Positions 6,004 to 11,270 of a DNA stretch of 11,270 bases are shown here, one piece after another. Location: contig JAFOAB010000313.1 in assembly GCA_017382555.1 (NCBI GenBank), positions 1 to 11,270 on the forward strand, written 5' to 3'. The notes under the pieces are model-generated. The model made no database searches. It worked only from the letters and a program-made list of their open reading frames with translations, and had not been told where the DNA came from. The DNA comes from Clostridia bacterium. Its GTDB lineage: Bacteria; Bacillota; Clostridia; Oscillospirales; CAG-272. The translations under genes and the position numbers were made by a program. Each line of letters opens with the position of its first letter. The first letter of the stretch is position 1.

Positions 6004-7845
6004 ATGCGAATCCGAATATCCAATTTGTTTAAAAATACATATTTTCATATTGCCGGTGTTCTCGTATTGATTGCGCTTGCGTTACTTCTTCTTCTGTTCA
6101 ACAGTGCCTACGGATATCAGGCGGGTAATGCCATGATGGCGCAGGTGCGCTTTGAGGGCGAATACCGTATTGCTGACGGTGAGTGGCATAAAATTGTTGA
6201 TGGGGAGCATATCCCATCCAATAAGGGTGACGTAACCCTGCGCGGTAATTTCCAAATGTTCGCGCCCGATGGTGAGTACGTTGGTGTTTATAATGACGCC
6301 ACTCCGATTGCATTTTATCTTGATCATATAAGCGTAACTTTTTATGGAAATAACACGGAAATGCCTTTTGACGTTGAGAATGACCTGCTTGGTGAATCTG
6401 CGTGCTGTGCGCGTTGGGAGGCGCAACCTGTTTACTCGGATGGGGCAGGGCAAATTGAACTGCTTGTCCACAATCCGCATCTGTTCGGAAATGAAACAGC
6501 AATTGACGAAATGCTTTCAAGAATTGCCATTTGGGGCGATCTTAACTTTGAAAGAAGTATAATGAACAGCAGTAAGCTACAGCTATATACCGGCCTGTTT
6601 TTTGTGATTATTTCATTCGTTTTATTGGGCTTCGGTTTGTTCTCGACATTGCTTCACATACAGAACAACCGTATCATTTGGATGATCGGTATTGCTGTGC
6701 TTTCCGCCGGTTTGTATTTCTCATACAGCACGGTCGGCGTTTCATTTTGGAGCGAGTCTATCGTTGTTAATACATCGTTTCTCGGCTTTTCCATGATGTT
6801 TTATATGCTTTTCGTCTCCTTGATTATTACTTATTTTCTTACTAAAACCAAAAAGCTTGCCTTAGTTGTGAGCACTTCTTTGGGTGTAAGCATCGGCGTT
6901 TTCTTATTGCTCCCTGTGCTTACCGTTGTTTCCTTCTATGACACATGGTTTGTGTGGGTAATTACGCAAAGTGTGGCAAACGTATTGCTGCTTGCTTGTC
7001 TTATATCGGAGTTTACCGCATCATCCAATAAGGAGCGCTGGATTAATATCGGACTGTCGCTTCTTCTTGTTGCCTTTGAAGCGGATGTAATTGCAACAGC
7101 GCTTGGTGCTTGGAAGGGTGGCGTTTTATCCAAGTACGCATTCTTCGTGTTGTTTTTGGCTGCTCTTTTTGTTGTGTTGCGACTTATCCCCGACCGCATT
7201 AAGGCGGCAGATAAGGCAAAGGAGCTCGAATTACATAAAAGCCGTCTGGAAGCGGAGCTGAAGGAGAGCCGAGTTGCTATTATGCTCTCTCAAATTCAGC
7301 CGCACTTTATTTACAACACGCTTGGAACCATTGAGCGTATGTGCCTTAAGGATCCAAACGAGGCATTCAATCTTGTGCGTAATTTCAGCCTTTATTTGCG
7401 CGGTAATTTCAGCGAGCTTGACAGCGTAACTCCCATTCGTTTTTCGGAGGAGCTTAAACACGTTGAGCATTACGTTAATATAGAAAAGGTTCGTTTCCCC
7501 GATATGAATATCGAATACGATATGGAGACAACGGATTTTCTTCTTCCTGCGCTTTCCGTTCAACCGCTTGTGGAAAATGCCATAAAGCACGGACTTATGC
7601 GATTAGAGTCCGGTGGCACTGTAATTATTCATTCATATGAAACACCCTCGCATTATTGCGTGGAGGTAAAGGATAACGGAGTAGGCTTTGATACCTCGGC
7701 TCCGATCGAAGATAAAAAGCACGTTGGTCTTCGCAATATACGCGGCAGACTTGCCGCGATGGTAAACGGCGAGCTTATACTCGACAGCACCCCCGGCGCA
7801 GGCACACGAGCAGTTATTATGATTCCGAAGGAAGTGATAAATTGA
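6004..7845 (+). CDS. LytS/YehU-like sensor histidine kinase with 7TM sensor
   Basis: The protein of 613 residues is a membrane sensor kinase that should phosphorylate the regulator encoded next. One helix at about 16-34 is followed by an extracytoplasmic domain (about 35-192), then roughly seven hydrophobic segments between 196 and 396. This layout resembles 7TMR-DISM receptors, where the outer domain is a beta-sandwich often thought to bind carbohydrate. A helical linker rich in Ala, Glu and Lys (about 398-425) leads to a His_kinase (PF06580) domain with phosphoacceptor H434 in SQIQPHFIYNTL. The ATPase domain shows the N box at VENAIKHG (N525), DNGVGF at 557-562 and GLRNIRGRL at 575-583, so it looks active. 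The start at 6004 is chosen because GGAGGG lies just upstream and the in-frame ATG at 5953 falls inside the promoter. The stop TGA overlaps the start of the regulator. The ligand is unknown. Confidence 0.9.
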   Translation: MRIRISNLFKNTYFHIAGVLVLIALALLLLLFNSAYGYQAGNAMMAQVRFEGEYRIADGEWHKIVDGEHIPSNKGDVTLRGNFQMFAPDGEYVGVYNDATPIAFYLDHISVTFYGNNTEMPFDVENDLLGESACCARWEAQPVYSDGAGQIELLVHNPHLFGNETAIDEMLSRIAIWGDLNFERSIMNSSKLQLYTGLFFVIISFVLLGFGLFSTLLHIQNNRIIWMIGIAVLSAGLYFSYSTVGVSFWSESIVVNTSFLGFSMMFYMLFVSLIITYFLTKTKKLALVVSTSLGVSIGVFLLLPVLTVVSFYDTWFVWVITQSVANVLLLACLISEFTASSNKERWINIGLSLLLVAFEADVIATALGAWKGGVLSKYAFFVLFLAALFVVLRLIPDRIKAADKAKELELHKSRLEAELKESRVAIMLSQIQPHFIYNTLGTIERMCLKDPNEAFNLVRNFSLYLRGNFSELDSVTPIRFSEELKHVEHYVNIEKVRFPDMNIEYDMETTDFLLPALSVQPLVENAIKHGLMRLESGGTVIIHSYETPSHYCVEVKDNGVGFDTSAPIEDKKHVGLRNIRGRLAAMVNGELILDSTPGAGTRAVIMIPKEVIN

Positions 7846-8618
7846 AGGCAATAGCTGTTGATGATGAAATTTATATGCTTGAAACGCTTTGCGAGGCTGT
7901 AAGTGCATCTGCGGATATAGAAGCTGTGGAGGCTTTTTCATCCTGCTCTGCGGCTTTGTCTTATGCTTCCGAAAATGGTGTGGATATTGCCTTTCTTGAT
8001 ATCAATATGCGTGGTATCGGCGGGCTTGGTCTTGCGGAAAAGCTGATGGAGCTTCACCCGAGATGTAAAATTATATTTTGCACAGGTTATGATGAATACG
8101 CCGTTTCCGCATTTCAGCTTCACGCATCGGGTTATCTGATGAAGCCGATAACCGCCGAGGCTGTGCAGAAGGAGATAGACCACATTAAGGGAGTAAGGAC
8201 AGCGGAAAAGCTTCTTACAATCAAGTGCTTCGGTAATTTTGAGGTGCTTCATAACGGCGAGATACTCACCTTTAAGCGTAAGAAGGCGAAGGAGCTTCTC
8301 GCGGTTTTGGTGGATCGCAACGGTGCGAGTATGACTGCAAAGCAAATTTGCGCAATTCTTTTTCCCGATGATACGGACGATTCCAAAAACTCCGCATATC
8401 TGCGCCAGCTTGTTCTCGATCTTAAAAACACGCTGAAGACAATTGAAGCGGAAGAGGTATTAAAGCACGATACGCCATATTACAGAGTTGACACTAACCT
8501 TGTTAAGTGTGATTACATTAGCTTTCTGGAAACGGGTAAGCCCGCCTTTCTTGGGGAGTATATGTCGCAATACAGCTGGGCAGAGGATACCTGTGCTATG
8601 CTTCAATTCAAGATATAA
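7842..8618 (+). CDS. Response regulator with SARP-like winged-helix output domain
   Basis: The 258-residue protein has a receiver domain at 1-118 with the full phosphorylation set: D7, D8, phosphoacceptor D53 (FLDINM), T81 and K101 (MKP). After a short linker, residues about 125-222 (from IKCFGNFEVLHNGE) look like the winged helix of SARP/BTAD transcriptional activators. Residues about 223-258 (CDYISFLETG, then YSWAED) match only the beginning of a BTAD domain, so the product is short compared with antibiotic-type SARPs. Translation begins at TTG 7842-7844, which overlaps the kinase TGA by four bases; a GGAAG stretch lies just upstream. A later ATG would remove D7/D8. The overlap indicates translational coupling with the kinase. 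LytS-type kinases more often pair with LytTR regulators, so this output is unusual. It is the best candidate to bind the 11-bp-period repeats ahead of the next two genes. Confidence 0.88.
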   Translation: MKAIAVDDEIYMLETLCEAVSASADIEAVEAFSSCSAALSYASENGVDIAFLDINMRGIGGLGLAEKLMELHPRCKIIFCTGYDEYAVSAFQLHASGYLMKPITAEAVQKEIDHIKGVRTAEKLLTIKCFGNFEVLHNGEILTFKRKKAKELLAVLVDRNGASMTAKQICAILFPDDTDDSKNSAYLRQLVLDLKNTLKTIEAEEVLKHDTPYYRVDTNLVKCDYISFLETGKPAFLGEYMSQYSWAEDTCAMLQFKI

Positions 8619-8636
8619 TCAATAAGGCGGTAGATT

Positions 8637-8682
8637 TTGCGGCTTGTTTGTAACACTTTTGTAACGCGCGGTAATTTATATT
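8637..8682 (+). promoter_or_regulatory. Activator-type promoter with direct heptamer repeats (site 1)
   Basis: TTGTAAC occurs at 8648-8654 and again at 8659-8665, an 11-bp period or one helical turn. A weaker third copy (TTGCGGC, 8637-8643) sits 11 bp further upstream. The second copy is followed by exactly 11 bp and the -10 TATATT (8677-8682). The hexamer at the -35 position (17 bp from the -10) is CACTTT, which is poor, so the promoter probably needs an activator bound over the -35. The 19 bases 8648-8666 are identical to 9169-9187. The likely activator is the adjacent response regulator, by inference. Confidence 0.72.
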
Positions 8683-8709
8683 GTACCTATTAAGCGTGGA
8701 GGTATGGAT

Positions 8710-9126
8710 ATGTTTCTTTACACTGCTTTAGAGGCTGTTGCCGCAATCGTTCTCGGCATTTTTATTGCCGCTCGTACCAAAAAGGCAGAGGGTGTTGTTT
8801 ATTCAACGCTCGATAAGGTCGGATGTGCAACTAATATTATACTCACAGTCGTTTATGCTTGCCTTTCGCCCTTCTATCTATTCCTCGGTATGATCTCCAC
8901 ACCAAAGCACGATGGAATACTAGGGATACTCGGTTGGATCGTTTCCGTTATAATCGCATCTGCGGCACTTTTCTGCGGTCTCGGACTTGGATATTCCGTA
9001 TCGCTTCGCAAGCAGGGAAGAAGCAAGCTTAGCTTCGCCGTTCAGTTTGCGGGCGTTGTGGGCATAGGTCTTACTGTGCTTCTTTACGGCGTATTTGTGG
9101 GTGATTTGATCAGCCCCCTTAATTGA
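8710..9126 (+). CDS. Small four-helix membrane protein of unknown function
   Basis: The 138-residue protein is strongly hydrophobic, with four predicted membrane helices at about 5-21, 37-61, 70-94 and 108-131. Short charged segments lie between the helices (ARTKK near 21-25, STPKHDG near 63-69, RKQGRSK near 100-106). I do not recognise a family, and there is no catalytic motif or signal cleavage site. ATG 8710 is preferred over the in-frame ATG at 8704, because GGAGG at 8698-8702 is 7 nt from the former but only 1 nt from the latter. It follows the response regulator by about 90 bp and has its own promoter with the TTGTAAC repeats, then its own terminator. The shared operator suggests co-regulation with the diguanylate cyclase. 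It could be an immunity, transport-accessory or signalling protein, but nothing in the sequence decides. Confidence 0.78.
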   Translation: MFLYTALEAVAAIVLGIFIAARTKKAEGVVYSTLDKVGCATNIILTVVYACLSPFYLFLGMISTPKHDGILGILGWIVSVIIASAALFCGLGLGYSVSLRKQGRSKLSFAVQFAGVVGIGLTVLLYGVFVGDLISPLN

Positions 9127-9134
9127 ATATGGAA

Positions 9135-9167
9135 AAAATAGCGGCAGAATGGCTCTGCCGCTATTTT
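9135..9167 (+). terminator. Terminator of the small membrane-protein gene
   Basis: A 14-bp stem (9135-9148 with 9154-9167), G/C-rich in the middle (GCGGCAGA / TCTGCCGC), encloses the loop ATGGC and ends in a T-rich run. It begins nine bases after the TGA of the membrane-protein gene. It lies immediately next to the first TTGTAAC of the following promoter, so the two transcription units are well insulated despite the short gap. Confidence 0.85.
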
Positions 9168-9168
9168 A

Positions 9169-9203
9169 TTGTAACACTTTTGTAACGGGTTATAGATTAT
9201 AAT
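9169..9203 (+). promoter_or_regulatory. Activator-type promoter with direct heptamer repeats (site 2)
   Basis: TTGTAAC at 9169-9175 and 9180-9186, again 11 bp apart with the same ACTT linker, are followed by 11 bp and the -10 TATAAT (9198-9203). Repeat sequence, period and distance to the -10 all match site 1. The hexamer at the -35 position is again CACTTT. An alternative reading is TTGTAA (9180-9185), 17 bp and TATATT (9203-9208), which would need no activator. That arrangement is not available at site 1, so the shared one is preferred. Confidence 0.72.
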
Positions 9204-9252
9204 ATATTAAAATTCGAGGCAGATGATCGATTTTTAAAGGGCTAGTCATATT

Positions 9253-10863
9253 ATGAAAACAAATTCCATTAAGTTCAAATTCCTAATAACGTTAATTGCT
9301 TCCATCCTTGCTGTTACGATATTTATAGGCGGTATCAGTATTTATGAGGTGGATACCTACGTTCAGCGCGAAACAAAAGGCTTTGTCGACGTAACCGCGG
9401 AAAACGAGTCTGCGCAGCTGAATGCTATATTTGCCGATATGGAAAAATCGGTTAATATCATCAGCTCTTACGTGCTGGATTATATTGATAGCTTCGAGGA
9501 CGTCAAGTCTCCCGATAAGCAAAAGGAAATTATCGATGCGGCAGACGGATTGTTTGCAGACGTTGCAAGTCATACTACTGCAACGGTTGCATATTACCTG
9601 CGTTTTTCCATCGACATTGCGGATTCAAAAACCGGATTCTTTGTTAGCAAAAGCAAGGGTTCTGAAGAATTCACGCATTTTGAAATTACAGATCTTGCGC
9701 TTTACGATAGGGCGGATACCGAGCATGTCGGCTGGTATTGGCAGCCCTATGAGGCGGGTTCCCCTATATGGATGAAGCCGTATTATAATCAAAACAACGA
9801 GTATTTGATGATTTCCTACGTTGTTCCGCTATATTGCGAAAATCAGTTTGTCGGCGTAGTCGGTATGGACTTTGATTATAATGTACTTATTGAGCGTGTG
9901 CACGAGATCGAAATTTACGAAAACGGCTTCGCGCATTTGAAGCTGGACGGAATGCCGATACATAATGAATCTGTACCCGCTGTCTTTTGTGCTGATGATT
10001 ATATGCAGGTTTCCTCAATGCTTTTAAACGGCATGGAGCTTGTCATTTCTGCGAGCTATGACGATATCCGCCAAATTCGCGGCGAGATCATGAAACACAT
10101 TATCAGCAGTGTACTTATTATTTCCGCTGTTTTTATCCTGATGGCAATCATTATGGCAAAAAGGATCGTCAGCCCCTTAAAACAGCTTACCGAGGCTTCA
10201 AAAAAGCTTGCAGACGGTGACTATGAGATGGAGCCGATACGTAGTAATACGTACGAAATTCAGCTCCTTAGCACAGCTTTTGAGAATATGACGATGCATC
10301 TGCGCGAGCATGAAAATCTACAGTATCTTCTCGCTTATCGCGATTCGATGACAGGTCTTCGCAATACTACGTCATATAAGGTTTGGATGTCCGATTTCGA
10401 TAAGGAAATTCAAAACAGCCCTGCTGACTTTGGCGTTATCGTACTCGACGTTAACTATCTGAAGGAAACTAATGATAAATACGGACACGATGTAGGTAAC
10501 AAGCTTATAATTGCCGTTGGTCAGCTTATTTCAAGCACTTTCAATCGTAGCCCCGTATTTAGAATCGGTGGCGATGAGTTCCTCGTAATTCTTCAGAACC
10601 GTGACCTTGAGGAATATGAAGAGCTGTGCGCGAAATTCGATTACGAATGTGGAAATGAGAATATTGAGGCAAACGGAGAGAATATTCCCATAAGCGTTGC
10701 ACGCGGCGTTGCGATGTTTGACCCCGAGAAGGATACGAAATTCATCGAGGTGTTCAATCGCGCTGACGATGCAATGTATAAGCATAAGAGAAGGACGAAA
10801 TCCACCGCAAATGCTAAGCAGCTTACCCGCGAAAAAGAAGAAGAGTGTGTAACGACTGATTAA
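9253..10863 (+). CDS. Membrane diguanylate cyclase (dCache-HAMP-GGDEF)
   Basis: The 536-residue protein should make cyclic di-GMP from two GTP in response to an external signal. Helix 1 is at about 9-31, an extracytoplasmic domain of about 250 residues with a dCache-like pattern (WYWQPYEAGSPIWMKPYY near 161-178, then VGVVGMDFDY near 200-209) follows, and helix 2 is at about 282-301. A HAMP-type linker at 302-355 contains SPLKQLTEASKKLADGDYE. The GGDEF domain (about 360-515) has the signature GGDEF at 439-443, metal-binding D399 (VLDVNYLK) and the NDKYGHD region, so it looks active. The usual inhibitory RxxD site is missing: positions 430 and 433 are F and S. ATG 9253 is preceded by AAAGGG, about 11 nt away, a weakly placed ribosome binding site. 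It has its own promoter and ends before a strong terminator. The ligand is unknown. Confidence 0.9.
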   Translation: MKTNSIKFKFLITLIASILAVTIFIGGISIYEVDTYVQRETKGFVDVTAENESAQLNAIFADMEKSVNIISSYVLDYIDSFEDVKSPDKQKEIIDAADGLFADVASHTTATVAYYLRFSIDIADSKTGFFVSKSKGSEEFTHFEITDLALYDRADTEHVGWYWQPYEAGSPIWMKPYYNQNNEYLMISYVVPLYCENQFVGVVGMDFDYNVLIERVHEIEIYENGFAHLKLDGMPIHNESVPAVFCADDYMQVSSMLLNGMELVISASYDDIRQIRGEIMKHIISSVLIISAVFILMAIIMAKRIVSPLKQLTEASKKLADGDYEMEPIRSNTYEIQLLSTAFENMTMHLREHENLQYLLAYRDSMTGLRNTTSYKVWMSDFDKEIQNSPADFGVIVLDVNYLKETNDKYGHDVGNKLIIAVGQLISSTFNRSPVFRIGGDEFLVILQNRDLEEYEELCAKFDYECGNENIEANGENIPISVARGVAMFDPEKDTKFIEVFNRADDAMYKHKRRTKSTANAKQLTREKEEECVTTD

Positions 10864-10874
10864 CACAGCACGAA

Positions 10875-10907
10875 AATCCCCCAAGCGATTAAATCGCTTG
10901 GGGGATT
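10875..10907. terminator. Bidirectional terminator between the cyclase and GGGtGRT genes
   Basis: A 16-bp inverted repeat (10875-10890 with 10892-10907) contains the core CCCCCAAGCGATT and its complement. It lies between the converging stops at 10863 and 10937. The plus-strand tail is TTCTTTACAA and the minus-strand tail is TTTTCG. The very stable G/C stem fits a terminator that also ends the neighbouring, apparently highly expressed minus-strand gene. Confidence 0.88.
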
Positions 10908-10934
10908 CTTTACAATTCATTTTTGAATTATTAA

Positions 10935-11270
10935 TTACTTGCTTGCCTCTTCGATAGCAACTGCAACTGCAACAGTCATACCAACCATGGGGTTGTTACC
11001 TGCGCCGATGAGACCCATCATTTCTACGTGTGCGGGAACGGAGGAAGAACCTGCGAACTGCGCATCGGAGTGCATACGACCCATAGTATCGGTCATACCG
11101 TAGGAAGCGGGGCCAGCTGCCATGTTATCGGGGTGGAGGGTACGGCCGGTACCACCGCCGGAAGCAACGGAGAAGTAGTTAACACCGTTCTCGTTACACC
11201 ACTTCTTGTAAGTGCCTGCAACGGGGTGCTGGAAACGAGTGGGGTTGGTGGAGTTACCGGTGATGGAAAC
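10935..11270 (-). CDS. GGGtGRT family protein (partial, N-terminus beyond right edge)
   Basis: An open frame enters from the right edge (11270) and runs 111 codons to TAA at 10937-10935. Visible residues 38-44 (11159-11139) read GGGTGRT and are followed by LHPDNMAAGPASYGMTD. This is the signature that names the GGGtGRT protein family (PF14057, from memory), a conserved bacterial family of about 330 residues with no established function. The C-terminal part is Gly- and Ala-rich (MGLIGAGNNPMVGM), without a membrane helix or signal. Codon use is strongly biased: CGT for every visible Arg, AAC for every Asn and mostly GGT/GGC for Gly. This is unlike the signalling genes beside it and suggests high expression. 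The terminator at 10875-10907 lies downstream. The start and promoter are outside the window. The internal ATG near 11123 is not the start, since the conserved motif lies upstream of it. Confidence 0.85.
   Translation of the reverse strand, partial: VSITGNSTNPTRFQHPVAGTYKKWCNENGVNYFSVASGGGTGRTLHPDNMAAGPASYGMTDTMGRMHSDAQFAGSSSVPAHVEMMGLIGAGNNPMVGMTVAVAVAIEEASK

Noticed and set aside
8704..8709. ATG 8704 as the start of the small membrane protein
   Set aside because: GGAGG would be only 1 nt away; ATG 8710 has the normal 7-nt spacing.
1..11270. CRISPR array, insertion sequence, prophage or tRNA
   Set aside because: No regularly spaced repeats, transposase or integrase motifs, phage proteins or tRNA-like clover-leaf sequence were seen; the only repeated element is the operator pair at 8648 and 9169.

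Overview
The window looks like chromosome of an anaerobic, probably gut- or rumen-associated member of the Clostridia (Bacillota). The evidence is indirect: consensus sigma-A promoters with 17-bp spacers, GGAGG-type ribosome binding sites, short A/T-rich intergenic regions, hairpin terminators between converging genes, and families common in Clostridia (a Thermoanaerobacter-type secondary alcohol dehydrogenase, a DUF4886 lipoprotein, a GGGtGRT protein, a LytS-like kinase). I see no phage, transposon, CRISPR, tRNA or rRNA. Names rest on motif recognition by eye; no database search was run.

Layout. (1) Positions 1-2229, minus strand: the N-terminal 343 codons of a COG2509-type FAD-dependent dehydrogenase, running off the left edge. 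Upstream of it lies a medium-chain NADP-type alcohol dehydrogenase, complete except for one in-frame TAG at codon 122. (2) 2230-2559: a regulatory region with a minus-strand promoter for the alcohol dehydrogenase and a perfect-consensus plus-strand promoter for a secreted DUF4886/SGNH-like lipoprotein (2560-3957). (3) 3998-5847, minus strand: a two-gene operon of a metallophosphoesterase followed by a sugar-phosphate isomerase/epimerase-like TIM barrel, separated from the lipoprotein gene by a bidirectional terminator. (4) 5944-10863, plus strand: a signalling block made of a 7TM LytS/YehU-like histidine kinase, a translationally overlapping response regulator with a SARP-like winged-helix output, a small four-helix membrane protein and a dCache-HAMP-GGDEF diguanylate cyclase. 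(5) 10935-11270, minus strand: the C-terminal part of a GGGtGRT protein running off the right edge.

How the genes may work together. The most striking signal is an identical 19-bp element in front of both the membrane-protein gene and the diguanylate cyclase gene. It holds two TTGTAAC heptamers 11 bp apart, placed in both cases exactly 11 bp upstream of a -10 box, with no good -35. Directly repeated heptamers with an 11-bp period over the -35 region are the kind of operator expected for SARP/OmpR-type winged-helix activators, and such an activator is encoded immediately upstream. I infer a local circuit: kinase senses, regulator binds the repeats, and the membrane protein and cyclic-di-GMP synthesis are switched on. 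A second observation is the alcohol dehydrogenase with one amber codon and otherwise intact catalytic and NADP-binding residues. A third is a hairpin-plus-T-tract abutting the ribosome binding site of the FAD gene, downstream of that gene's own promoter, which could act as an attenuator.
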